From Rhizophlyctis rosea (taxonomy: Eukaryota; Chytridiomycota; Chytridiomycetes; Rhizophlyctidales; Rhizophlyctidaceae), in the NCBI GenBank assembly GCA_027596075.1, contig JADGJC010000123.1, positions 40,770-104,769 of the forward strand: a DNA stretch of 64,000 nt, written 5' to 3'. The notes under the pieces are model-generated. The model was not told the DNA's origin. It saw only the letters and a program-made list of their open reading frames with translations, and searched no databases. Shown piece after piece: positions 25,624-36,638 of the stretch. The position numbers and the translations under genes were made by a program. Every line of letters starts with the position of its first letter. Position 1 is the first letter of the stretch.

Positions 25624-26675
25624 GCGATAATTCAACGATTATTTGCTGCCATCAGCGTATCCTCTTTTCAATAGCGTCCAGCAGCTGCGTTACCAGAAAC
25701 AATCTTTGTGCAAATACAATTATTTCTAGACTACACAAAAAGCGCAACATACTGTCTCACACCCTGAAACTACAAACAAATGACAAGGGAGGACTTACAA
25801 CTACACGCCTTCCGAAAGAGTCCATCCAAAGGCTCAAATCAAAATTCTGCCTCTTCCCTTCCTCTATCGCAGGTGGAGCATCCCCAAGCACGAGGATGAA
25901 ATACAGTTTCAGATCATGTTTGCAATGCGTCTTGAAACTGCGAAACAGCTAATGGGGCCTGGTCGTGGAACTTGAGGGTATGTGGAGGCGTCCAAGTTCG
26001 TAAGGTCAAAATGTCATGTTGGTGATGAACGTGCTGCCGAAAGCCAACACTTCTAAATCTTTTTAGCCGCTTGCCCTCTCAATGGGCGAGTACGATTGAA
26101 TTCCACTCACATATCGCCTCGAAGTCGAATGAGGCACATAAGCCTCTGTCCTCCGCCGGACGGTTCTGTCCTCATGAGAGCGTGGGATGTTTCTGCATCC
26201 AGCTTGCGAAGAGCATCCCTTGTTGCCATCCAAGAGGACCACGATATCATAGATGATTGTGCAGGACTGGGTCCATGCAAAGATTGGTAGCACTTGTAAA
26301 TCTTCAAATAGATGATTGTGCAGGACTGGGTCCATGCAAAGATTGGTAGCACTTGTAAATCTTCAACATCCGAGACGCGAACGGCAGGTCAGGGTGATTA
26401 TGCTGAGCGGGGCAAGGAGGGGGCTTGAAATGTATAGGGTTGTGATGGATATAACATATCTACTGTCACTGTCTCCATGACTTATGCTCCGATGATCATT
26501 GTCACCCACTGAATATATCAATCCACATTACAAAATACCCTTCATCCGATACCTCGCGCTGGATGCTTGATACCCTTCTGCAAGCCTTGCTAAGTCACCA
26601 AACCCATGCTACCCTCACAAAGCTATCAGCCCAACAACACTTAACAAACTTTCACACAGCCCCATTGTGTTCAGG
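25624..26675. other. Intergenic with a short tandem duplication
   Basis: No gene recognised apart from the 59-base duplication listed separately. The right-hand part is the 3' flank of the minus-strand F-box/ankyrin gene. Confidence 0.45.
26249..26366. repeat. Perfect 59-base tandem duplication
   Basis: Positions 26249-26307 and 26308-26366 are identical by eye. Each begins ATAGATGATTG and ends CTTCAA. Identity without differences suggests a recent event. Confidence 0.9.
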
Positions 26676-28136
26676 CTAATCTGACCCCGCCGCATCCGAT
26701 TCCCGCGCCCCATCCGATTCCCTCGCCCCATCCCATAACCTCTCCAAAATCTGATCATGAGGACCATCCCGCCATGCAACCACCTTGGCAGCCCTTGCAT
26801 TCGCCCCAGCCGCCAACAGAATATCAACAACTGCAAGGTGCCCTTCCTTCGCAGCAAGCAACAACGCCTCATCTCCATCAACATGAACATCGGCGGAAGC
26901 TCCAATAAGATGATTCATGACTTCGCTATAACCCATTTTGGCGGCGATGAGTAGGGCTTCGTCCTTCATGGCACGGAATTTCTGATGTCGTTGTTGAAGG
27001 GTTGGTGTGTACAGGGGGGGCTGAGTGGGAGCGCCTTTCATCACTGTACGGCCTGGTCGGATCACTTCGGTAGCGGCGCGGATGTTGTTGCCGGTTGCGA
27101 GCAGGGATGCGACGATGTCAGGATGATTGTTCTGAACTGCTTTGAGCAGTGCTTTTTCGAGGTTGATGTTGTCCCCCGGGTGAGATAGAGTCTTCACAAT
27201 CTCCAAGTGGGCATGTGAAGCTGCTTCCTGGAGGGCGGAGCTTATCGCTCGGGCGGAGTAGGCGCAGCTGTCCATTAATGCCCTCAGAACATCAATGTTG
27301 TTGTCACTTGAGGCGCGAAACAGAGTGCCATCGAAGGTACTGGCCCCCCACCGAGTTCTAACATCCGTTCCCGCTTTCAATAAGCATTTCAAAACCTCTA
27401 CGTGGCCCAAACCCGCTGCCGACCGTATCATATAATCCCAAACCGGCGCCCCAGCTTCCATCAGGATACCGACGATGGCAAGATGATCATACTCTATTGC
27501 TAAACTAATTGATCTCTCGTCATTCGCATGCAAATTAGCACCTGCCTTCAGCAGTTCCTTCACAGCTTCGACACGTCCATTGGCGCATGCTGAGTGAAGT
27601 GCCCTGTCGTCCCCAGCGTGGACATTCGCATGGGCGTTCAACAATTCTCTGATGACGTCAACATGCCCCCTAGTTGCTGCATAGTATAAAGCTTTATCAT
27701 CTTTCGCATGCACATCCGCCCCACACCCCAAGAATCGCTTGACAATCTCAATATGTCCCAGGCGGGCAGCCGACCGAAGTGCTCTGTCTTGTCGGCTGTG
27801 GACGTCCACACCAGATTCCAACAACAGGTCTACGGATGGGAGGTCGCCTTGGCGAACTGCATAGGTGTGTAATGTGTCTTCTAGCACATCAACGGTCACA
27901 TTCCCCACATACAGACGAAGAATTGACAAGTGGCAGTGTTCGGCTGCCCATTCCCAGCATTCCAGGACACTGTCGGTGAAGCACCGCCACCCTGCTTCTG
28001 CCCATACAACGTCGTCCGCGGTGATGAGTGCTTTCCAGGCTTTGCAGGTGCAGCGCATCGTGCGAACGGTTTTGGGATGGGAAAGGCGGGCGGTGAGGAG
28101 GAGTACTTCGGGTGGTAAGCGGGATAAGGGCGACAT
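26676..28136 (-). CDS. F-box/ankyrin-repeat protein
   Basis: A single exon of 486 residues, starting at the ATG at 28136 (MSPLSRLPPEV). The upstream in-frame sequence has no better start. The F-box lies at about residues 5-45 (LPPEVLLLTARLSHP, then CKAWKALI), followed by the WAEAGWR signature and CWEWAAEHCH, as in the 19.7 kb gene and the 24.9 kb relic. Ten or more ankyrin repeats follow, for example the LLESGVDVHSRQDRAL and LLKAGANLHANDER types. The tail is short and polar, with a near-duplicated GARESD. It is probably an SCF adaptor of unknown target. This is the most intact of the three family members in the window. Confidence 0.85.
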   Translation of the reverse strand: MSPLSRLPPEVLLLTARLSHPKTVRTMRCTCKAWKALITADDVVWAEAGWRCFTDSVLECWEWAAEHCHLSILRLYVGNVTVDVLEDTLHTYAVRQGDLPSVDLLLESGVDVHSRQDRALRSAARLGHIEIVKRFLGCGADVHAKDDKALYYAATRGHVDVIRELLNAHANVHAGDDRALHSACANGRVEAVKELLKAGANLHANDERSISLAIEYDHLAIVGILMEAGAPVWDYMIRSAAGLGHVEVLKCLLKAGTDVRTRWGASTFDGTLFRASSDNNIDVLRALMDSCAYSARAISSALQEAASHAHLEIVKTLSHPGDNINLEKALLKAVQNNHPDIVASLLATGNNIRAATEVIRPGRTVMKGAPTQPPLYTPTLQQRHQKFRAMKDEALLIAAKMGYSEVMNHLIGASADVHVDGDEALLLAAKEGHLAVVDILLAAGANARAAKVVAWRDGPHDQILERLWDGARESDGARESDAAGSD

Positions 28137-28688
28137 CTTGCAAGAATCGTTGTGAAGCTGTGAGTTTTCTCGGAGGAGTGAGAGCACTTCGTCCGTTGCG
28201 AAAGTGCTTACCCTGACCGGTGCGTGAGTGTTTCAGACAATGGTGTGAACGTAGGTTTACGACTTTGTCGGTGTACGGAGCAGGTTGGAAAACTGATGTC
28301 TGCATGGGAAAGATGAAGAAAGACATTTGGCCTTGTCCTGGCCCTGGCTTGAACTGGTTCAGCATGCAGCATTTGGTCATCATGTGGCTTATAATCACAT
28401 GTCATTCACATTGTTGGAGTCGCAAGCAAAGTTGCAAGGGGCCCTGAACCCTGGTTTCTCTTCCTCATCGGTTTTCGTGTCGGTCAGGTCGTTTTCCTAC
28501 ACTTCAGTCGGGACGTAAAGCACTTCTGCGAAGATTGTGGTGACAATCCGGGATCCTAATGGTTGTAAACGCCCGACTAGGTAAGTCATGAATAGGAATA
28601 GGGAGTTGAGCCCGTTTCAGGAAGCGACGCGCTAAGGCAGCTGTCTGATTTCAGACCCCACGAGTAGACATCTTCAACTCGCCACAGC
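28137..28688. other. Divergent promoter region
   Basis: Lies between the F-box/ankyrin gene and the ABC transporter. Nothing else is recognised. Confidence 0.45.
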
Positions 28689-30905
28689 ATGGCCAAGACT
28701 AAGATCGTAATACCTCCGCACCTCGCCGTCTACGTCGCGTACTATGTACGTAACAAGCAACGTATCACCCGCGGCGGTCTCGCAATAGGACTTCTGGCCC
28801 TAGCCCTTCGTATCCGAACTGCCCTACACCGAAAGCCGCCACCAATAGCGCAAAAGAAGGATGCTGGGCCTGCAGAAGCAGAACAGACTAGTCGGAAAGG
28901 GAAGCGGGGAAAGGCCGGGGGACCGAGGGGCGACGTTGACGCGTTATTCTTTCAGCGATTTGCCCGATTGCTAAAGGTCATCATCCCCGGCGTATCATCA
29001 AAAGAGTTCTGGCTACTAAATCTGTTCTCGGGCTTTCTATTGGGACGGACGGTCCTCTCATTATATGTAGCAGAGCTAGATGGCCGCATCGTCAGTTCCC
29101 TAGTCCGCGGCCAAGGAAAGCAGTTCCTTCTTCACATCGTCTACTGGATGGCAGTGGCAGTACCCGCAACATACACCAACACCATGCTCACCTTCCTCCA
29201 AAATAAGCTCGCAATCGCGTTCCGCACCCGCCTAACCAACTATCTCCACGACCGCTACCTAGCCGACATGACCTTTTACAAAGTCGGCAACCTCGACGAC
29301 AGAATCAAAAACGCCGACCAACTCATCACCCAAGACGTCTCCAAGTTCTGTCACGCATGCGCTGAACTCTACTCCAATCTCAGCAAACCCGTACTCGACA
29401 CCATCATCTACAACGTCCAGTTGGCACGAAATGTCGGTGGGGAAGGTATCTTCGGACTCAATGTCATTGTCCACGCCTCGGCATGGGTGTTGCGCGTCCT
29501 CACACCGGCATTTGGCAAAATGGCGGCCGAAGAACAACGCCTAGAAGGAGAGTTCAGATTCACACATTCCCGACTGATCGAAAATGCAGAGGAGGTTGCC
29601 CTATTCTCCGGTCAAAATGTCGAAAAGGCCAATTTGGATCGATCCTACTTGTCTCTCATCCGCCACGTCAACCGCATTTATCACGCGCGCATTTGGCATG
29701 GCATGTTGGAGGACTTCATTATCAAATACTTCTGGGGAGCGATGGGAATGGTTCTATGTGGGATTCCGGCATTCTTTGAGTTGCCGAATGCGAAGGGGCA
29801 GACGGATATTGGTAGTAGGACGCAGGGCTTTGTGACAAACAGGAGGTTGCTTTTGAGTTCTGCCGACGCGTTTGGTCGCATCATGTAAGTTGATTGCAAA
29901 CACGAGAATGCTTTCTTGGAATGCGAAACTCATCCTCTGTTTTGCAGGTACTCTTACAAAGAAATCTCCGAACTAGCCGGCTACACCGCGCGTGTCTCGG
30001 AACTGGTCACCGTCTTTGACGACCTCTCCGCCGGAAACTTCCAAAAAACCCTCGTGTCAAACGCCAACACCGAAATCCTCCAAAAACGCGGCGAAATCAA
30101 AGAGAGCGACCTAATAGTCTTCGAAAACGTCCCCATCGTCTCACCAAACGGCGACGTCCTCGTCAAATCCCTCTCCTTCGAAGTCCGACCGGGCCGTCAC
30201 CTCCTCATCGTCGGTCCCAACGGCAGCGGCAAATCATCCTTGTTCCGCATCCTTGGAGGCTTGTGGCCAGTTTGCGGCGGGACGGTGTACAAACCTCACT
30301 ACAAAAAAGTTTTCTACATCCCGCAACGACCATACCTCTCCCTCGGCACCCTCCGCGACCAAGTTATATACCCAGACACCAAGGCGGAAATGGACGCCAA
30401 AGGTATCACGGACGCGGATCTCCAGACCATGTTACAAATCGTGCAAGTTGGCGGGTTGGTGGAACGGGAAGGGGGGTGGGATGCGGAAAAGGATTGGAAG
30501 GATGTGTTGGCAGGCGGGGATAAACAACGTATCGCCATGGCCCGACTATTCTACCACTCCCCACGTTACGCCATCCTCGACGAATGCACGTCGTCCGTGT
30601 CCATGGACGTGGAGCGCATCATGTACACCCATGCGCAGCGGTTGGGGATTACGTTGATCACGGTTAGTCATAGGCCGAGTTTGTGGCAGTATCATAATTG
30701 GATTTTGCAGTATGATGGGCAGGGGGGCTATGTGTTTACGGAGTTGGATGCAGAGAGGAGGTTGAGTTTGCAGGAGGAGAAGAATGGGATTGAGCAGAGG
30801 TTGATTGAGGTGCCGAAGGTGGAGAAGCGGTTGGGGGAGTTGAAGGCCTTGAGGGAGGAGCAGGAGGGGAGGAGGAGGGGAAAGGGGAAGGGTGGGAAGG
30901 TTTAG
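28689..30905 (+). CDS. Peroxisomal ABCD half transporter (PXA-like)
   Basis: Two exons, 28689-29884 and 29948-30905, join at phase 2 to give 717 residues. The N-terminal membrane domain has the ABCD-type features [35 protein letters not shown] and the EAA-like [11 protein letters not shown]. The nucleotide-binding domain has Walker [11 protein letters not shown], a Q-loop [14 protein letters not shown], signature LAGGDKQR, Walker [11 protein letters not shown] and the switch His in TVSHRPSL. The family imports very-long-chain acyl-CoAs into peroxisomes as a dimer (PXA1/PXA2 in yeast, ALDP in humans). The C-terminus is a charged coiled coil ending in a basic Gly/Lys tail. The signature motif departs from the family's usual LSGGEKQR at two positions. 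I cannot tell whether it is PXA1 or PXA2. Confidence 0.93.
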
Positions 30906-31309
30906 GGTTGCTGAGGATGTCGAGCCTAAGGTTGAGCCTTGGTGTTTGTAGATCCTGTTTATCACCATGGAAGCAGCAGAAGTTGCTTATGGAGCAACTT
31001 CTGTCCAACTATTGGTCAGATCCTGTAGCGTTAATATGCATAATGGCTGTTCTGAACGTGGGAATGAAACTGTTAAGCCCAATTCCTGAGAAATTGACGC
31101 GGTGTAGATAGACAGCTTGACTTGACCGAACTCGAAATCTTCGAAGATAGGGCAGAAACCCCTCATGACTTGCCATACGCCAATACTTCTCGACGACATG
31201 TCTTCTTTACATTGATGCTAGTAGAAACACGGTGAGGAATGCATGGAAGCGGAGTGGTGGACATAGATGTCACGCGATTGCAAATCAGAGACATGTCGTC
31301 CATCTCATC

Positions 31310-31878
31310 TCATCCCGTCTGTGCAGCAACCATCGCACCCCTGATCATGCTTCCCAACTGCTGTGCCTCGGCTCTTCGAGCTTCCGCCTGTCTTGCCAGG
31401 GTTTCATCCGTTATTTTGGGCGATTGCGTAGAGGTGACGGGTAGGCCGAGGAGGTGAGATTGCCGGAGTTGGGTGGTGAGAGTTGTATGCAGTTTTTGGA
31501 GGTTGGATATTGATTCTGAAAGAGGTGAGAGGGAAGGTTACGCTTTCCGTGATGAGGCTAGCAAAGGCAGTGCGTGATAAGCCTGAATGGCTGCGTTACC
31601 GGAAGCGGAGGAGTATGGAATGGGTTGTGTGAGGGAGGTATCTCTACAATCGCGAAGTACCAGTCAGTACGGCGAGCCTTTAGCAATCTTTTGAGCCCTG
31701 TAACCATCACTCCTTACACTTGGTCCAAGAACGCCAGTGCTTGGGTCCGTAGTTCCTCCAGCTGCGCGAGAGCTGTGTCGATGGCGGCCAAGTGATCTGG
31801 GATTAGGTTTTTGCGGGAGGCTGTCGTGGATGTTGTGGAGTGCGGGGTGCCGGGAATGGAAGCTGCGTAAGGATTCAT
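31310..31878 (-). CDS. Small helical protein, possibly Mediator-subunit-like
   Basis: Three exons on the minus strand (31878-31718, 31643-31600, 31515-31310) join in phase and give 136 residues. After a Ser/Thr-rich start (MNPYAASIPGTPHS), a helix (LAAIDTALAQLEELRTQAL) is followed by a second (ISNLQKLHTTLTTQLRQ) and a third rich in Ala/Arg/Glu (ETLARQAEARRAEAQQL). Small multi-helix proteins of this size and pattern include Mediator subunits such as Med11 and BLOC-type proteins. I cannot assign it to any. It shares a promoter of about 185 bases with the divergent OB-fold gene at 32063. Splice signals are good for introns 1 and 3; the small middle exon of 44 bases is the least certain part. Confidence 0.6.
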
Positions 31879-32062
31879 TATGGTTCTCCGGGTTGACAAT
31901 TGTTGGTCTTTAAGTGAATCAAGATGACTGTTCTTCGGGGTTAGATCTGGAGGGTGGGAAACGGGAGAGGGGCAAATTGGAAAACGCGTCGCGCGGCCAA
32001 ACCGCAGCACCTTCAGCCTTCGCCGGGTTCTTCTTCTCGCCCCATTCACCTTGCATCTAAAG

Positions 32063-32589
32063 ATGACAATAGCAACTGTCCAGTCCATTCAACCAGACCA
32101 ACGGAACCTCACCTTACATGTACGAGTTCTAGACTTACTGGTGAAGAGTGAAGCCAACGTTCCTTTGAACGGTCAGTGAAGATTCAGTCCACTCACACTT
32201 TGGACTGCAACCACCCGCCAACTGAAACCGTCCTCCCACCAGACGGAACGACATATCATGCCAAGGTAGCAGAGTTCCTTGTGGGAGACCCTACCGGCGT
32301 AGTTGTTCTACAAGTGGAAGGAGGTGCGGTTTGAATTCTAAGAACTGACTTGCAATCGCCAAGCTCTCACACCTTTCTGCAACGGCACGTCGCCCACTTT
32401 GGTCACCCAGATAATATCTCTTTCATGAACACAGCGACATGCCTAGAAATTCGTAACGGCCGTACTAAAATGCATAAAGGCTTCCTTCGAATTGTCTCTG
32501 ACCCTTTCTCTGTCTCTGCACTACCGGAAGCCGATATTGATGGCAACTTCGGTTTCAACGCGTCCAGTGTGGAATATGAAATGATTTGA
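32063..32589 (+). CDS. OB-fold nucleic-acid-binding protein, SOSS-B/hSSB-like
   Basis: Three exons (32063-32171, 32243-32323, 32411-32589) join in phase and give 122 residues. The core reads as an OB fold: HVRVLDLL on the first strand, then AKVAEFLVGDPTGVVVL, then the Asn-rich turn DNISFMNTATCLEIRNGR, a KGFLRI strand, and the closing ASSVEYEMI. The pattern (VAE-LVGD-TG, then KG-LRI, then VEYE) is that of the hSSB1/SOSS-B and plant At4g28440-type OB proteins, which bind single-stranded nucleic acid. It is divergent from, and about 185 bases away from, the small helical gene. The donor of intron 1 (GTCAGT) is non-standard, but phase and the recovered fold support it. Confidence 0.75.
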
Positions 32590-32797
32590 TACCCATTTAC
32601 ATATGCGCATGGGCCCCACCGACTGTTGGTAGCAGATCAATGCGGAAGCTTGCCAGCATGATGCTTTAGCATTGATGTGCTAGAAATGATACCTATCCCG
32701 ATTTTATCGAAACTATCTACAAACTGGAACAGTTCCAGACAAAGTGGCAGATTTCGGCGAGCATCACAGCAGATGAACCCCCTAACTAATCATTGGT

Positions 32798-34161
32798 CTA
32801 AATTCTGTGTTCCCATGTCCCTGCGCAACTTGTCGTCAACACCCAGCGCTTGCCAGGTGACGCCGCGTAAATGGACAGTTTTCTCAAGGATGGCAGTCGA
32901 ATGAAAGCCTCTCGGATCGGGTCGTAACTCTCTCCGTAAACACTAAAATCTAAGTCTTCTACCGTTCTCGGGATCAAGGAGAGAAGGCCGCCCATATTGA
33001 CGCAGTTGCCCCAGTTGGTGTAAGTCAGTCGGATAGTAATGGTGGTGAGACTTGTGAAACCTTTCCAAACTAGCTTCACTCGGCTCACATCCACTTCCGT
33101 CAAATACGGTGAAGGACTGGAGGAATCGGACGAGATTTCGAGGGACGTGAGAATTCGGCGAGTGGCAATCGGCAACGTGAAAAGTGCGTCCAGCCATGAA
33201 TAGCCCAACATACGGAAGGTGCTAAGTTTTGGCTGAGTCAGAGTCGCAAGCGTCGGAACTGCAAATGAAGGGATATGCAGTAATGGTGTTCCATCATCTG
33301 AAAGGTGCTGCATCCCAAATTCTATCAAATTCGGGGCTGCTGCTGCTAGATTTGGGAATGTGACGTTGGAACTTATGTGAAGGGAACGCAACGACGTGAA
33401 GCGTAGGTCTGCGGGCAACAGTATGTGTCGGTCGGACTCATCATCATTAAAATGAACCGTCCACGTCAGTTTTTGGAGTGGCGCGCGTTGCAGCAGGCGG
33501 AGGAAGTCGATAAAGATGGGGGATGCAACAGCATCGGTTTGATCGAGACCAAATGTGTGCAGGCGGAGGGGTCGCTCGACGGTTGATGCCTTCATGAAAC
33601 TGTCCGCTATCTCCTGGACGGACCGAATGTTTGTAATGCAGCCCGTCGAGAAGTGCTGGAGTTTGGTGGCATCGATGACGGTCATGGGTACCATGCTACC
33701 AATGAATTTGAAGGTCCGTACCGAGGCCACCCGCTGGGAACCGCAAAGGAAGAGGCGGTATGCTCGGTTGAGTTTGCGAATATCGACAAAGTCGCTCCAT
33801 GTCACGTCGCCTAAAGTCGGGACATACTCGCCAATGTCGAGGCAGTGGCCGTTCCGCAACCGAAAGGCCGGGCCGCGGAAGGTTTTGCACACCTGTTCCG
33901 GTGGTTAGTTCCGCACACGGGTGTAGGGTGCTATTCAGCAAAGAACTGACGAAGTTGTACCTGAGCAAGATGCAATTCGTAGGGACGACCAAGGGTCCGA
34001 CTTTTCATTCGCGTTCCTTTGCTGAAAGCTGCACATGGAACTCTTTCGACAGGGTTACCGGGAGGCTGAATGAGCTCGAAGATGGCAAAGAGCAGTTCAT
34101 CAGGTAAGGCAGTTATGTGACCAACAGCTCGCTTTTTGGCGTCCGTAGTGTGTGGCATCAC
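32798..34161 (-). CDS. F-box/leucine-rich protein
   Basis: Two exons on the minus strand, 34161-33961 and 33892-32798, join at phase 0 to give 431 residues. An F-box lies at about residues 14-45 (ITALPDELLFAIFELIQ). The first exon ends ELHLAQ and the second opens with VCKTFRGPAFR, a linker seen again in the neighbouring copy. The rest has irregular leucine-rich segments (LRSLHISSNV, LTSLEISSD, LTTITIRLTY, VEDLDFSV, LRKLSIYA), as in fungal F-box/LRR proteins. It is a likely SCF substrate adaptor with unknown target. The gene next to it (34791-36139, same strand) is a diverged copy. Confidence 0.8.
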
Positions 34162-34790
34162 GAAAAGCTCTCGGCAGGAGTATACGGCGATAGACTAAGT
34201 GGAAAACGTGGTATTGGTAGTACGCTGGAGTGTCGGGTACACGTATGTTATGCTACGGTGAGATGCCAAATTTCTGGTTGGCGAGAAGATCTGCAGAAAC
34301 GTAGGAAGAAGGGATGGGTGTGGCCAGGGTCCTCATGGCCTAGTGAGTGGCTTTGCCGCCAGGGTCCAGCAACATGGGCGATGTTGGATGAGATGGCAGC
34401 CACAGGCAGTGCAGAGAATCGGTAGGGGTTTTCCCAACAACTTGCCGAGGCCCCAAGCGCATTGCGCAGCGTCTTGTGATAATGTGCAAATGGGACATCA
34501 ATATGCTTTACATAAGAAGCACATGGCGCCATTCTCGCCATGTTAAATGCTCAAATAGCACACCATGCATGCCATTCCTTTCATGTGTCCCTTCGCCTGT
34601 TATTTAAGCAGCTACAACATGTGAAGAATATTGTGGACATGTGACACGTCAAAAAAAACCATCCTTCCGAATGGATTCACAATGCCCAACATTTGACAAC
34701 ACTACCCAATCAAAGATACGGCCCGGGACCTAACGTATTAAGGAGATCGCAGCATATGATACACCAAGTGATCATGGCAGCTGTTCCCAC
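34162..34790. other. Intergenic between the two F-box/LRR copies
   Basis: Contains the promoter of the 32.8-34.2 kb gene and the 3' flank of its copy. No other gene is recognised. Confidence 0.45.
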
Positions 34791-36139
34791 CTAGCGAATG
34801 ACTTTTAAGTTCTGAATCCCTAAATCTGTCCTCAGCCTTTCCTCGTCACCACCTATGAAACCAAACCGAAACGGAATCCACAGTTCTTTCAGTGCAGGCA
34901 ACCGATCCAATGCCTCCCGAATCTCGTTGTATCTCCAAGTGACTTCACTAAAAGATAGCTTCTCCACCCGTGAGGGAAGGAGGGAGATGAGTCGGCCCAG
35001 ATTCTGGCACGTGGCCCAACTACACGATGATAATTGGAAGGAGACAGTGGTGAGGCGGTGACAAGCCATCAGAACTAGCCTCAGGTGATCCCACTCCTGC
35101 TCTGTTGGGAGGGGACGATGATAGATTGTGGAGATGATGAGAGAGCTAAGCGTTCGACGGGTTGATGTTGGCAACGTGCAAATGAGTCGTGTCCAAATAT
35201 CGCAATTCAAGTGCAAAGTTCTCAAGGTCGACTGTGACAGAGTTGCAAGCGAAATGCGCTCTATGGATGGAGCAGAGTCGAACGGACGCACGTAGAGCTG
35301 AAATGTTTGCAAATTGGGAGCTGCTGCCGCCCAATTTGGGGAATCAAAGATAGGATTGAGGTGTAGTGACCCCAACGATTTGAACTCCAGATCAGCAGGC
35401 AAGATCGTTTTGTCCCTGTCCATGCCATCAGGATGAACTATCCACTCCAGATGATGAAGCGGAGCCTTCTGAAGTAAACGCAGAAAGTCGAGGAAAATTG
35501 GCGATACAACCGTGTCGCTTCTGGACAGGATCAGAGTTTGCAGGCGCAAAGGACGCTGAACGTTTGCTGACTTTGTGAATTCCGTCGCTATTGGTCCGCA
35601 ACTTGCTGGCTCATGAAGCTGCTGCTCGTGAAGTGCTGCAGCTTGGGCACATGGATGATTGTCAAGGGGAAGGTGGTGCCGAAAAGGTACAGAGTTCGGA
35701 CAGACGCCACGCGCAACAGATCACCGAGAAAGACTTCATATGCTTGATTGATGCCGTCGAAGGTTGTTATTTTCGACGTGGGGCTATAGGAGACTATATC
35801 GAGGCAGTTGCCGTTTCGCAACCGAAAGGCTGTTGCACGAAACCCTTTGCATACCTGTGCATACCTGTTGATGTAATCGGTTCAAGTTTAGTTGATATGC
35901 CAAACCTTACAAGCGCTTGTAGAAGACATTGGTACGAACATATGTACCTGTGCAAGGTGCAGTTCGTACGGACGGTCGAACTGAAAGCCACCTTCTAAAT
36001 CGGCCGACACCCATTCGATATTACTATCACGAGGCTGGATGTTCTCAAAGATGGAAAAGAGAATGGATTCAGGTATGGCAGTGATGTAACAGAGGGCTGT
36101 GTGCATAGCGTCCTGCTCCTCGCACGCGCTGTGTGGCAT
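34791..36139 (-). pseudogene. F-box/leucine-rich copy with a frameshift
   Basis: Exon 1 (36139-35948) encodes an F-box (ITAIPESILFSIFENIQP) ending ELHLAQ, and exon 2 (from 35854) opens with VCKGFRATAFR, matching its neighbour. The exon 2 frame runs to QQVADQ and a stop at 35588. From about 35580 homology to the neighbour continues in another frame (ANVQRPLRLQTL, then SPIFLDFLRLLQ) down to 34791. In the neighbour this region is uninterrupted, and no donor/acceptor pair spans the break, so a small indel is the simplest reading. A sequencing error cannot be excluded. The acceptor region carries a short repeat: two adjacent CAG/GTATGCA copies. Confidence 0.7.
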
Positions 36140-36638
36140 TTCGAGGGGACTTTGTGCACTGTGTACTGCTACTCCGGCTTGTGGTTGGGGTGGTGGTTGC
36201 GTGCCAATGCGTGGGAAGGAAAGAGTTGAGGTTTCAAGATTGGCCAGATATGAGCCTCGGGGTCATGCAGGGCCAGGGCGGGGCCAGGACGGCAAGGCCC
36301 GGGCTACCCTTGCAGAATTAGCCCATGCGAACGTAATCATGTCGTGAATGTGCCGTTTTGAAAGGGTATTACTCTTGACTCTTGAAACATAAGTAGATCC
36401 ACCAAATAAACCGCAACGCAGTATTCAAGACTTCAGAAGCGTTCGATACATTCCTATGCACAAGAGCCGGTATAATGCAGAGGGCAAGGCCTATTGCCTA
36501 CCAAGAAACCAAAATGATCGGATCCAAGATGAGCATCGAGCTAGTACCGTCCTATCACCCGCTCCATAACCTTGAACAAAAGCGTACTCATCCGATGCGG
36601 TTCCGTTTGATAGACAGACTAGACATGAAAATCAAACA
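36140..36638. other. Intergenic, nothing recognised
   Basis: Upstream of the broken F-box/LRR copy and downstream of the TMEM135-like gene. No gene or repeat is seen. Confidence 0.45.
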
